Positions 51,395 to 59,516 of a DNA stretch of 64,000 bases are shown in pieces. Source of the DNA: VAXT01 sp963794605. GTDB taxonomy: Bacteria > Actinomycetota > Thermoleophilia > Gaiellales > Gaiellaceae. Both the position numbers and the translations under genes were made by a program. Under the pieces are notes generated by a model, which was given only the letters and a program-made list of their open reading frames with translations, did no database searches and was not told the origin of the DNA. Numbering within the stretch: position 1 is the first letter of the stretch; every line of letters begins with the position of its first letter. The stretch covers positions 1,116,001 to 1,180,000 of the forward strand of contig CAWCEN010000002.1 in assembly GCA_963794605.1 (NCBI GenBank), in the 5' to 3' direction.

Positions 51395-51475
51395 GGGGGA
51401 GAGAGGATTCGAACCTCTGAAGGCTGAGCCAACGGGTTTACAGCCCGTCCCCTTTGGCCACTCGGGAACTCCCCC
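51394..51475 (-). tRNA. tRNA-Tyr (anticodon GTA)
   Basis: 82-base class II tRNA on the minus strand: acceptor GGGGGAG/CTCCCCC, D-arm CCC-GAGTGGCCAAA-GGG, anticodon stem ACGGG/CCCGT with loop CTGTAAA (GTA), long variable arm TGGCTCAGCCTTC, T-arm AGAGG-TTCGAAT-CCTCT, discriminator A. CCA is not encoded. A -10-like TACAAT lies 10 bases upstream. Confidence 0.95.
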
Positions 51476-51485
51476 GGGGCGCGTC

Positions 51486-51491
51486 ATTGTA
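51486..51491 (-). promoter_or_regulatory. -10 box of tRNA-Tyr (TACAAT)
   Basis: TACAAT on the minus strand, 10 bases before the tRNA 5' end. A TTGTTC about 19 bases further upstream could be the -35. The same TACAAT and similar spacing precede the tRNA-Tyr stub (51613-51618). Confidence 0.6.
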
Positions 51492-51544
51492 GCCCGGCCC
51501 AACAAGGCCCGAACAAGCTCGCGCCGGCTGAGACCGGCGCTCGC

Positions 51545-51579
51545 ATTTTCCGGCGCGTCCCGCGGCCGCGCCGGAAAAT
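51545..51579 (-). terminator. Hairpin directly after tRNA-Tyr stub
   Basis: ATTTTCCGGCGCG (51545-51557) pairs perfectly with CGCGCCGGAAAAT (51567-51579) with a 9-base loop. The architecture is the same as the tRNA-Tyr terminator at 51362-51394 but the stem sequence differs. Confidence 0.75.
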
Positions 51580-51599
51580 GGCCACTCGGGAACTCCCCC
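51579..51599 (-). pseudogene. tRNA-Tyr 5' stub (first 20-21 bases)
   Basis: GGGGGAGTTCCCGAGTGGCC plus A, identical to the first bases of the tRNA-Tyr at 51475-51455, but then continuing directly into a terminator-type hairpin instead of the tRNA body. A TACAAT box (51613-51618) sits 13 bases upstream, so a short transcript could still be made. It is a duplicated tRNA whose middle and 3' part have been deleted. Confidence 0.75.
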
Positions 51600-51628
51600 T
51601 AGAGGGTCAGCCATTGTAGCCTCGGGTC

Positions 51629-52792
51629 ATGGGGCGCTTCGATGTGCTCGTGGTGGGCGCCGGGCCTGCCGGATCGACGGCCGCTTACCGGCTCGCTTCC
51701 GAAGGCGCTTCGGTCCTTCTCGCTGACAAGGCGACGTTCCCACGCGACAAGCCCTGCGGGGGCGGGCTCACGATGCGCGCCGTCCGGCAGCTTCCCTTCT
51801 CGGTCGAGCCCGTGGTCGAGGACCGCACCATGCGTGTCCGCTTCGGACTCGACTTCACGCGTCGGATCGAGCGCCGTCTCGACGAGCCGCTCGTTTTGAT
51901 GACGCAGCGGAAGCGGCTCGACGCCTTCCTCGTCGAGGAGGCCATCACCGCCGGCGCTGAGTTTCGGGACGGGGTCAAGGTAACTGACCTCGTGCTCGAG
52001 GACGACGACGTCCGGGCGAAGGTCAATGGCTCGCCCATCACCGCCGCGCACGCGCTCCTCGCCGACGGGGCGAACGGTGTCTCGGCCCGTGCGGTCGGGC
52101 TCGACGACGGCCGGGAACACGGCGTCGCGCTCGAGGCGAACGTCCCGTACGGCGTCGTCCGCGAGGAGGACTACCGCGGCCTGCTCTGCCTCGAGTTGGC
52201 CAACGTCCCGGGCGGGTACGGCTGGGTTTTCCCGAAGGGTGACCATGTCAACGTAGGCGTCGGCGGCTGGGAGCGGGAGGGTCCGCGGCTGCGCGAGCAC
52301 CTGGCGCGCTTCTGCCGCGAATACGGCATCCCCGAGTCAAGTCTGGAGGACGTCCGCGGCTACCGGCTTCCACTAGTCCACGCGCGCGCGAGGCTCGCGA
52401 AGGGGCGCGTCGCGCTCCTCGGCGACGCTGCTGGTCTCGTCGACCCGCTCTCCGGCGACGGGATCTACGAGGCGTTCCTCTCGGCGAAGCTCGCGACGCA
52501 GGCCGTGCTTGCGGACGACCTCGAGGGCTACGACCGGGAGCTGCGGCGCGCGCTGTCCTCGCAGCTCGCTGCCGCGTGGGGCGCGAAGGTCGCGCTCGAC
52601 CGCTTCCCGCGTCTCACGTATGCGGTCGTCCGGACGCCGTTCCTCTGGAACGCCGTCGTGTCGCTGATCGGCGGCGACGTGCCGAGCCCGAGCGCGATGC
52701 GTGGCCCGCGGCGAGCCTCGATGCGCGCGGTCGAGGCGATTGCCCGGGCAGCGGGCAACCCCGGCAAGGCGTACCGCGCGGTCGAGACCTAG
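51629..52792 (+). CDS. Geranylgeranyl reductase-family FAD oxidoreductase
   Basis: 387 aa. FAD-binding DVLVVGAGPAGSTAAYRLASEG, the family motif KPCGGGLTMRAVRQLP, and the second FAD motif RVALLGDAAGLVDPLSGDGIYEAFLSAKLA. The enzymes saturate isoprenoid chains (menaquinone or lipid side chains) at the membrane; other PHBH-fold oxidoreductases are possible. The ATG at 51629 lies only about 10 bases from the -10 box of the divergent tRNA stub. No ribosome-binding site is seen, so the mRNA may be leaderless. Confidence 0.88.
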   Translation: MGRFDVLVVGAGPAGSTAAYRLASEGASVLLADKATFPRDKPCGGGLTMRAVRQLPFSVEPVVEDRTMRVRFGLDFTRRIERRLDEPLVLMTQRKRLDAFLVEEAITAGAEFRDGVKVTDLVLEDDDVRAKVNGSPITAAHALLADGANGVSARAVGLDDGREHGVALEANVPYGVVREEDYRGLLCLELANVPGGYGWVFPKGDHVNVGVGGWEREGPRLREHLARFCREYGIPESSLEDVRGYRLPLVHARARLAKGRVALLGDAAGLVDPLSGDGIYEAFLSAKLATQAVLADDLEGYDRELRRALSSQLAAAWGAKVALDRFPRLTYAVVRTPFLWNAVVSLIGGDVPSPSAMRGPRRASMRAVEAIARAAGNPGKAYRAVET

Positions 52793-52837
52793 GGGCCAGC
52801 TCAACTCGAGTCGGCCAAGAGCCGATAGGACGACGGG

Positions 52838-53590
52838 ATGGGCTCCGCCATGGCCGCACTCGCGCTCGCTCCGGGCCTCGCGATCGGAGGCTTCCTGAAC
52901 GTCGTCGCGGCGCGCGTGCCGCTCAAGCGCTCCCTCGTCCAGCCGAGGTCGGCCTGCATGTCCTGCAAGGCGCCGATCGTCTGGTACGACAACATTCCGC
53001 TCGTCTCCTACTTCGCCCTGCGCGGGAAGTGCCGGAGCTGCGATACCCGGATCGGGCTCGTGTACCCGGCGGTCGAGATCGCGGCGGCGCTCCTCGTCGC
53101 TGCGTGCGTGCTCGCGTTCGGACTGACGTTCTACGCAGCGATCGCTGCGTTCTTCTGCTGCGTCCTCGTCGCGATCTCGGCGATCGACATCGAGCACCGG
53201 ATCGTGCCGGACCGAATCGTCCTGCCCTCGACTCTGGTCGTGCTCGTGGCGCAGATGGTGCGCGAGCCAAGCATCGAGTGGCCGCTGGCCGCTTTCGGCG
53301 CCGCCTTCTTCCTGTTCCTCGCCGCCCTCGTCTACCCGGCCGGGATGGGCATGGGAGACGTGAAGCTGGCGTTGCTGATGGGCGCGATGCTAGGCAAAGT
53401 CGTCTCGGTCGCGCTGATCCTCGGCATGGTGTGCGCGGTCGTTCCCAGCGCTTACCTGCTGGTCCGGCACGGACGGGCGGCGCGCAAGATGGGCATCCCG
53501 TTTGCGCCGTTCCTGGCCCTGGGCTCGGTCATCGCCCTGTTCGCCGGTGAGTGGCTCCTGGACGCGTATCTCGGCGTGCTCGCTTCTTAA
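52838..53590 (+). CDS. Prepilin peptidase (A24, PilD-like)
   Basis: 250 aa polytopic membrane protein. The N-terminal methylase-type domain has two CxxC pairs (Cys40/43, Cys65/68) for zinc, with FLNVVAARVPL before them. The aspartyl peptidase has catalytic Asp117 in AIDIEHRIVPD and Asp174 in GMGMGDVKLAL. It cleaves and N-methylates type IV prepilins or related pseudopilins. The neighbouring MshEN protein supports a type IV pilus role. Confidence 0.93.
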   Translation: MGSAMAALALAPGLAIGGFLNVVAARVPLKRSLVQPRSACMSCKAPIVWYDNIPLVSYFALRGKCRSCDTRIGLVYPAVEIAAALLVAACVLAFGLTFYAAIAAFFCCVLVAISAIDIEHRIVPDRIVLPSTLVVLVAQMVREPSIEWPLAAFGAAFFLFLAALVYPAGMGMGDVKLALLMGAMLGKVVSVALILGMVCAVVPSAYLLVRHGRAARKMGIPFAPFLALGSVIALFAGEWLLDAYLGVLAS

Positions 53591-53829
53591 GTCCGCGGCG
53601 TCGCTGCCGATACCCCTTTTGCGGCATGACGGGAAGCGGTCCTCCAAATGACGTACCCCGCCTACCTCTTTCGGGCGATGACGTGCGCTCCGCGAGCGCC
53701 GATACGAACAGTTCACCGACCTATCGCCCTGCTTGGAGCGGGTCGGGCGGCGGCGTCACGCCCGAGCTCGTTCTCGTAGACCCCGAGCTCGCCCTGGCGC
53801 AGCGGCAGACGAGAAACAGAAAGGCGGCC
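53591..53829. other. Intergenic stretch before MshEN gene
   Basis: 239 bases. The MshEN frame stays open upstream but the residues are low-complexity and unlike the domain, and the ribosome-binding site GAAAGGCGG sits just before 53830. No RNA, repeat or promoter is evident. Confidence 0.4.
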
Positions 53830-55329
53830 ATGTCCTCAACAGAACCCGCGAACACGTTTCCTGACCCGGCGCAGCCTGCGTCCGCACCAGCTCCCACTTC
53901 CGTGACCTCGCCCGACACGTCGATGGTCGACGTGCCGCTCGGCACGCTGATCTTCCGCGCTGGGCTCCTGGGCGAAGAGCAGCTCGAGGACGCGCTCCAG
54001 GAAGGCATGCGCACCGGCAAACGCCTCGGTGAGGTGCTGCTCGAGCGTGGATGGCTCAACGAGCGCGATCTCGGCCTGATGCTGGCCGGGCAGAAGGGTC
54101 TCCCATTCGTCGATGTCAGCATCAGTGACGTGGAGCCCGAGGCACTCGATGCGCTCGACGAGGACGACGCTCGGCGCCGGGTCGCGCTTCCGTTGTTCTA
54201 CGAGGACGGTGAGCTCGTGCTCGCTGTGGGCGATCCGTCCAACGAGGTCGTGCTGGAGGGGCTGCGCCGTGCGATCGAGGCCGACTTTCAGCTCGTCGTC
54301 GCGCCCCATAGCCAACTCCAGCAGGTGATCGACGAGGCGTACTCCCGTCCTGCTCCTGCTCCTGCGCCGCGCGAGGGCGTGCTCTTCCCCGACCTCGTGC
54401 CCCCTGGGAAGAGCGAGGCTCCGGTTGCCGTTCGGCCCGAGCCGGCGTTCGAGCCGGAGCCCGAGGCCGAGGCGCAGCCCGATCTCGGGTTTGCTCCGGC
54501 GCTCGAAACCGATCCCGAGCCCGAGGCTGAGGAGAAGCCGTTCTCAGGTTCGACGCCGACGCTGCTCTCTCGCATGCTCTTCCCGAGCGTGCGGCATGCA
54601 GTCCAGGAAACGGAAGGGGACGCCGAGCAAGCGGAAGAGGAGCCTGTCGCCGAGGCGCCTGCCACTGCAGAGACGCCGCAGCTTGCCGAGGAGCCCGCAC
54701 TTGAGCCAGCGGAGGCGCCAGCGCCCGCAGAGGAGGACTTCGCCGAGCTCGAGGTGCCGGCGGTCCCTGAAATGCCCATCCCGTCATTCGAGCACCAGCC
54801 CGCCGAGGCGGAGCCCGCTGCTCCGCAGGAGAACGCCGAGCCTGCCACCACGGAGCAGCCGGCCCCCGAGGCGCAACCCGCTGCTTTGGCGGAGACGCCC
54901 GAGCCCGTAGCCGAGCAGCCGGCCGTCGAGACCGAGGCCCCTGCGCCCGAGGAGGCACCCGAGCCCGCTGCCGAGCAAGCCCCCGAGCCCGCGGCAGAGC
55001 CGACGGTCGCCGAGACCGAGGCCCAAGTCCCTGCTACCGAGGACGCACCCGAGCCCGCAGCTGAGCAAGCCCTCGAGCCCGCCGCCAAGCAGCCGGCCGA
55101 GGAAGCGCACGCGCCGACGCACTTCGTGCTCGTCCGCCTGCGTGACGGCGAGTCGCTGCGGATCGGCGAGTACGGCAGCGCCGCCGAGGCGTCCGCCCAG
55201 GCCGCCGAGGCCGTTGCGCAGATCTCGTCGGCCACGGGCAACGGCACGTGGCCGCTGTTCGCCGCCCGCTACCTCAGCCCGGGCATGATCGTCTCGGTCG
55301 ATCTAGTCGAAGAGTCGCCCGACGCCTAG
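53830..55329 (+). CDS. MshEN/GspE-N domain protein with long Pro-Ala-Glu linker
   Basis: 499 aa from ATG 53830. An N-terminal MshEN (T2SSE_N) domain, about residues 35-170, includes PLGTLIFRAGLLGEEQLEDALQEGMRTGKRLGEVLLERGWLNERDL and LPFVDVSISDVEPEALDAL. This domain in pilus ATPases can bind c-di-GMP. No ATPase domain follows; instead ~230 residues of Glu/Pro/Ala-rich disordered sequence lead to a compact C-terminal domain (about 425-495: THFVLVRLRDGESLRIGEYG..ARYLSPGMIVSVDLV) that is not recognised. Located next to prepilin peptidase, it may be a regulatory adaptor for type IV pili. Confidence 0.82.
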   Translation: MSSTEPANTFPDPAQPASAPAPTSVTSPDTSMVDVPLGTLIFRAGLLGEEQLEDALQEGMRTGKRLGEVLLERGWLNERDLGLMLAGQKGLPFVDVSISDVEPEALDALDEDDARRRVALPLFYEDGELVLAVGDPSNEVVLEGLRRAIEADFQLVVAPHSQLQQVIDEAYSRPAPAPAPREGVLFPDLVPPGKSEAPVAVRPEPAFEPEPEAEAQPDLGFAPALETDPEPEAEEKPFSGSTPTLLSRMLFPSVRHAVQETEGDAEQAEEEPVAEAPATAETPQLAEEPALEPAEAPAPAEEDFAELEVPAVPEMPIPSFEHQPAEAEPAAPQENAEPATTEQPAPEAQPAALAETPEPVAEQPAVETEAPAPEEAPEPAAEQAPEPAAEPTVAETEAQVPATEDAPEPAAEQALEPAAKQPAEEAHAPTHFVLVRLRDGESLRIGEYGSAAEASAQAAEAVAQISSATGNGTWPLFAARYLSPGMIVSVDLVEESPDA

Positions 55330-55409
55330 CTTCTCCAGACATGTCCCGGTGCCAGGCATCGGGACATGTCTCCTCCAGTACTGTCCGACACCGGACGTGG
55401 GCGTTTCGG

Positions 55410-56414
55410 CTACTGGCCGTCGCGGACGAAGCTGACATCGTGGCCGCGTCGGTTCGCGGCCTCCAGCTCGCGCTCGTCGAGCGCGCCGATCCGCAACAGC
55501 AGCTCGAACTCGTCGCGAAGGTGCGTCCGCATCATCTCGGGCCCGTCAGTGGCGATCGTGAACGGCACGTCGGCCGCGGAAAAGGCGCGGAAGGTGTCGC
55601 GCACCGCGCCCTCGTCCGGCAGCGCCTTCGTCAGTAGGTTCGACGTCGGGCAGACCTCGAGCGTGATCTTCCGCTCGCGCAGGTCCGCCATCAGCGTCTC
55701 GTCCTGGGCGGCCAGGATCCCGTGCCCGATCCGCTCGGGGCGCAGCGAGTCGACGACGTCGCGGATCTCGGCGATGCCGTGGTCGCCGCCCTCCTCGCCG
55801 ACGTGAATCGTCACCCCGAGGCCCGCCGAGCGAGCCTCGTCGACGAGCGGCGCGAGCGCGCTGTAGGGGTACGGCCCATCCGCGGCCGGCCTGGGCCCGG
55901 CGATGTCGATGCCGACGACCCCGCGCGGCGCGTAGCGGATCGCCTTCTCGACGATGATCGCGTTCTGCCGCTCGCTGAACGTCCGGTCCATCATCAGGAT
56001 CAGCCCGGCACGCACCTGCGGGTATTCGAGGCTCGCGCGGTCGAGCCCGCGGACGGCGGCCATGATGATGTGGTCGAGGTCGCGCTCCCCGCCTCGGTTC
56101 CTTTTCATCGGGTTGAAGCGCAGCTCCAGCGTCGTGATTCCCTGCGAGCGGTAGGCGCCCCCGATCGCCGCATGCACCGAGCGCTCGACCGCGAGCGGGC
56201 TCGACTGGATCAATTCCGTCCAGCGGTAGATCTCGTCGAGCGCGTCTAGATCTTGGACGCCCTGCGGGTCTGACACGGTGACGAGGCGGTCGAACTCCCA
56301 GAAGTCCTTGACCGGCAGCGCGATCCCCTGCTCGTGCGCGAGGCTCCAGAGGATGTCGGACGCGACCGACCCGCCGAGATGGGTGTGCAGCTCCGCGAGG
56401 CCCCCGTCGACCAT
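55410..56414 (-). CDS. Adenosine deaminase-family protein
   Basis: 334 aa TIM-barrel amidohydrolase. Zinc ligands His10 and His12 in AELHTHLGG, catalytic HVGEEGG (His and Glu), ERIGHGI and the late Asp in TIATDGPEMMRTHLRDEF. In classical adenosine deaminase the last motif is TDDP; here the second Asp is Gly, which is seen in relatives of different specificity such as aminodeoxyfutalosine deaminase-like proteins. The substrate is therefore left open. Convergent to the MshEN gene. Confidence 0.85.
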   Translation of the reverse strand: MVDGGLAELHTHLGGSVASDILWSLAHEQGIALPVKDFWEFDRLVTVSDPQGVQDLDALDEIYRWTELIQSSPLAVERSVHAAIGGAYRSQGITTLELRFNPMKRNRGGERDLDHIIMAAVRGLDRASLEYPQVRAGLILMMDRTFSERQNAIIVEKAIRYAPRGVVGIDIAGPRPAADGPYPYSALAPLVDEARSAGLGVTIHVGEEGGDHGIAEIRDVVDSLRPERIGHGILAAQDETLMADLRERKITLEVCPTSNLLTKALPDEGAVRDTFRAFSAADVPFTIATDGPEMMRTHLRDEFELLLRIGALDERELEAANRRGHDVSFVRDGQ

Positions 56415-56423
56415 CGCGCGAGT

Positions 56424-57164
56424 CTACGCGTGGATGCGCACCGCGGTCCCGAGCCGGACAGACCGCATCAGGTAGCGCAAGTCGGCCTCGGCCGCGTGCA
56501 GGCAGCCGTTCGAGACAGCGCTGCCCCACGTCGGCGTGGGCGAACCGTGGATCGCGAGCCGGTCGCCGCCCGACCAGCCCTTCGGGAGGTTCGGCTGCCG
56601 GCCCGAGAGCGCGAAAATGCAGCACCCGTAGTACGAGCCGAAGTCGGCGCCGCGGAGCTTGTCGGTGACGTAGAAGTGGCCTAGCGGGGTCGGCGTGTCC
56701 GGCGCGCCGATCGCGACGCCGATCCGCCGTTGGACCCCGTGCGCATCGCGCACCACCAGCTCGCGTCTCGACAGGTCGACGTCGAGCCGCACGGGGCGTC
56801 GAACGAGTCGCAGCGGCGCCGCCTGCACCCACCCGACCCCGCGATTTCCGAGCCTCGGGCTCCGCACCGCGAGCCAGTCACCTTTCCGGAACGCGACGGC
56901 GAGCGTCTGCGGGGAGCCGAACTCGGTTCGCGCGGCGACCGTCGCCAACGCCGGGCCCTCTGGACGCGTGCGCAACACGACGCGCCGACCCGGCGGGACC
57001 CGCACCGCGAGATCCTCAACGCGCTCGAGCGCAGGCGGCGCGGGCGGCGGCGCGGCCGGCGGCGCCGCGGCCTTCTCTCCCGAGTCGCGAGTCGCCACGA
57101 ACGCGATCCCGATCACGCCCGCGATCAGGATGCAGCCGAGCCCGAGCAGGACCCTGCGGGACAC
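56424..57164 (-). CDS. L,D-transpeptidase (YkuD) with signal anchor
   Basis: 246 aa. N-terminal TM anchor (about 5-24), Pro/Ala-rich linker, an SH3-like stretch (about 60-120) and a YkuD domain (about 124-246) with the active site HGSPTPTWGSAVSNGCLHA containing His206, Cys221 and His223. It makes 3-3 peptidoglycan cross-links or anchors proteins outside the membrane. The ATG at 57164 lies 9 bases after the end of a gene-free stretch; it is on the same strand as the deaminase, 9 bases upstream of that gene's start, so the two may be co-transcribed. Confidence 0.9.
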   Translation of the reverse strand: MSRRVLLGLGCILIAGVIGIAFVATRDSGEKAAAPPAAPPPAPPALERVEDLAVRVPPGRRVVLRTRPEGPALATVAARTEFGSPQTLAVAFRKGDWLAVRSPRLGNRGVGWVQAAPLRLVRRPVRLDVDLSRRELVVRDAHGVQRRIGVAIGAPDTPTPLGHFYVTDKLRGADFGSYYGCCIFALSGRQPNLPKGWSGGDRLAIHGSPTPTWGSAVSNGCLHAAEADLRYLMRSVRLGTAVRIHA

Positions 57165-57300
57165 GCAGCTACTGCAGCGTCAGCTTGTCGATGGGAACGA
57201 CGATGTAGACGCCCTGCCTAGTGAGCAAGAGCGCCAGCGGTGCGAGACAAGCGAGAGTCATGCGGCCGGAAAGGTAGCTGGGCGTGGATACTTGTGCGAG

Positions 57301-58440
57301 ATGAAGGTCGGGATCGTCGTCCCGTATTCATGGTCGTTCTGGGGAGCCGTCGTCGAGCACGCCGAGCTCCAGGCCGCCGCACTCCGCGCGCTCGGACACG
57401 ACGTCCGGCTCGTCATGGGCAACGATCCTCCGGGCAGCTTCACACGCGTGCTCCACCCTCGGCTCGGGCGCCACGGAGAGCCTCCGCCCGAGGTGATTCC
57501 GATCGGCCGTTCCGTGATCGTGCCGGCGAATGGATCGCTGCCGAACATCATCCTCAGCCCGCGCTCGTTCTTCCGGATCAGGCGTGTGCTCGAGACCGAG
57601 CGCTTCGACCTGCTCCACTTGCACGAGCCGATGACGCCGACGCCGGGTGTCGCAACGCTCGCCTTGGCGCGCTGCCCGCTCGTTGCCACGTTCCATGCCT
57701 CCGGAGAGCTGTCGTGGCTCAAGCCCGGAAAGCTGGCCTGGGGCTTCTTGCTCGACCGCCTCGATCACCGGATCGCGGTTTCGGAGCCTGCCCGCGAGTC
57801 GGCGTCCCGCTACTTCCCGGGCGACTACGAGCTGATTCCGAACGGCGTGCTCGTCCCCGACGAGGCCGAGCCGGGCTCGCGCGAGGAGCACATCGTCTTC
57901 GTCGGCCGGCAGGAGCCGCGGAAGGGCCTGCAGGTGCTGCTCCGCGCGTGGCCGGAGATCCGAAAGCGAACCGGAGCCAGGCTCCGCGTGGTCGGCGCCG
58001 ACCCGCTCGCCGTCCGGCTCCTCTTCGCGCGGCTCCGCGTCCCCGACGAGGGCGTCGACGTGCTCGGGTTTCTGTCCCAGGACGAGCTGACCAATGAGCT
58101 CCTGCGCGCGAAGACGCTCGTCGCGCCCTCGCTCGGCGGCGAGAGCTTCGGAATGGTCCTCACGCGCGCGTTTGCCTGCGCGACGCCGGTGGTCGCGTCG
58201 GACATCTCCGGCTACCGGGGAGTGATGGAGCCACAGGCCGGCCGCCTCGTGCCGCCCAATGATCCAAGCGCGCTGGCCGAAGCGGTCGTCACCCTGCTCG
58301 GGGACGAGCCCGCGCGGGAAGAGCTGGGCCGCGCGGCTCGGAAGCTCGCGCAGGAGCGCTACTCGTGGGAGGGGATCGCACAACGACTGTCCGAGATCTA
58401 CGAAGGCCTCGTCGATTCGCGGAAGGCCGTGGCGGCGTGA
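57301..58440 (+). CDS. Glycosyltransferase family 4 (PimA-like)
   Basis: 379 aa GT-B enzyme. The N-terminal domain has VVPYSWSFWGAVVEHAELQAAALRALGH, LLHLHEPMTP and FHASGELS. The C-terminal nucleotide-sugar domain has IPNGVLVP, VFVGRQEPRKGLQVLLRAWP and SLGGESFGMVLTRAFACATPVVASDISGYR with the retaining-GT Glu. The layout is close to actinobacterial phosphatidylinositol mannosyltransferase PimA; acceptor and donor remain inferred. The last bases overlap the start of the UPF0104 gene (GTGA). Confidence 0.9.
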   Translation: MKVGIVVPYSWSFWGAVVEHAELQAAALRALGHDVRLVMGNDPPGSFTRVLHPRLGRHGEPPPEVIPIGRSVIVPANGSLPNIILSPRSFFRIRRVLETERFDLLHLHEPMTPTPGVATLALARCPLVATFHASGELSWLKPGKLAWGFLLDRLDHRIAVSEPARESASRYFPGDYELIPNGVLVPDEAEPGSREEHIVFVGRQEPRKGLQVLLRAWPEIRKRTGARLRVVGADPLAVRLLFARLRVPDEGVDVLGFLSQDELTNELLRAKTLVAPSLGGESFGMVLTRAFACATPVVASDISGYRGVMEPQAGRLVPPNDPSALAEAVVTLLGDEPAREELGRAARKLAQERYSWEGIAQRLSEIYEGLVDSRKAVAA

Positions 58441-59516
58441 ATTTCCCGAAGGCAACGTGGAGCCGTTTGGTCCTCGTGATCCTGGGGCTCGCGGCGACGA
58501 TCGCGCTCTTCATCTGGCGCGGTCCGGACTGGAACCGCGTCGCGGACGCCTTCCGGCTGGTCGCGTGGGAATGGGTCGTCGTCGCGATCGCTCTCAACCT
58601 CCTGTCCGTCCTCGCGCGCGCCGGTGCGTGGGATCGCGTCATCGAGCAGGCGCTTCCTCCGCCGCGGCCGCGCTTCCGCCAGGTGTTCTCCGCGTTCGGC
58701 GTCGGGCTCTTTGCGAATGCGGTCCTTCCTGGCCGGATCGGAGAGCTCGCACGCGTCGCGGTGCTGAGCCGCAGACAGGAGGAAGAGCGGCGCGGGGACG
58801 CGTGGGCGACGCTCGTCGGGACGGTGTTCGCACACCGCGTGTTCGACCTGTTCCCGGTGCTGATCCTGATCGCCTACGTCCTGGCGACCGCGAAGATCCC
58901 GCACTGGGCGCTCCTGAGCCTGATCATCTTCGTGATCGTCGGGTTCGGCGTGTTCGCGTTCGCGCTCGCGAGCGCGCGGCACCGGCATCGGTCGGTGCTG
59001 GAGGAGGCCGAAGGAGGCCCTCGGCGTCTCGTCCAGATGGCCCGCTACGGGCTCGGAGTCCTGCACGCGCCGTTCGCGGCTGTGACGGCCGCGTTGCTCC
59101 AGTGCCTCGGCTGGCTGTGCCAGCTCTTCGCGGTCTGGGCGACGATGCGCGCGTTCGACATCCACGAGCCGCTTCCGGCAGCCGGGCTCGTCCTGGTGCT
59201 GATGAACGTGGCGATGCTCTTCCCGCTGTGGCCGGGCAACGTCGGCCTCGTCCAGGCTGCGGTCGCGCTCCCGCTCGTCTCGTACGGCGTGCCCTACGCC
59301 AAGGGGTTCGCGTTCGGAATCGGGCTGCAGGCGATCGAGATGTCCGTCGGCGTCGGCATCGGCTTCATCTTCCTCGCCCGCGAAGGGCTCTCGTACGCGA
59401 TGCTCAAGCGCATGCCCGGCGCCGAGCAGGCCGAGGTGAGGAAGCGGAATCGGGCGCAGGAGCCCGAGGAGCAGGCCGAGCAAGAGCAGCGTGAACGCGC
59501 TCGCGTCGCCCGCTAG
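58437..59516 (+). CDS. UPF0104/LPG-synthase-like flippase domain membrane protein
   Basis: 359 aa from GTG 58437, overlapping the glycosyltransferase stop by four bases. About eight TM segments carry the family motifs RVADAFRLVAWEWVVVAIALNLL, FANAVLPGRIGELARVAVLSRR and LFPLWPGNVGLVQAAVALPL. A charged C-terminal tail (QEPEEQAEQEQRERARVAR) is cytoplasmic. Such proteins resemble the membrane part of lysyl-phosphatidylglycerol synthase and are thought to move or bind lipids; pairing with a PimA-like enzyme suggests glycolipid handling. Confidence 0.88.
   Translation: MNFPKATWSRLVLVILGLAATIALFIWRGPDWNRVADAFRLVAWEWVVVAIALNLLSVLARAGAWDRVIEQALPPPRPRFRQVFSAFGVGLFANAVLPGRIGELARVAVLSRRQEEERRGDAWATLVGTVFAHRVFDLFPVLILIAYVLATAKIPHWALLSLIIFVIVGFGVFAFALASARHRHRSVLEEAEGGPRRLVQMARYGLGVLHAPFAAVTAALLQCLGWLCQLFAVWATMRAFDIHEPLPAAGLVLVLMNVAMLFPLWPGNVGLVQAAVALPLVSYGVPYAKGFAFGIGLQAIEMSVGVGIGFIFLAREGLSYAMLKRMPGAEQAEVRKRNRAQEPEEQAEQEQRERARVAR

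Noticed and set aside
52373..53197. Minus-strand 274-codon frame opposite geranylgeranyl reductase/prepilin peptidase genes
   Set aside because: Charged low-complexity shadow frame; both plus-strand genes have strong motifs.
54122..55247. Long minus-strand frames opposite the MshEN protein
   Set aside because: They are Ser/Ala/Gly- or Arg-rich mirror images of the Pro-Ala-Glu linker codons with no independent support.
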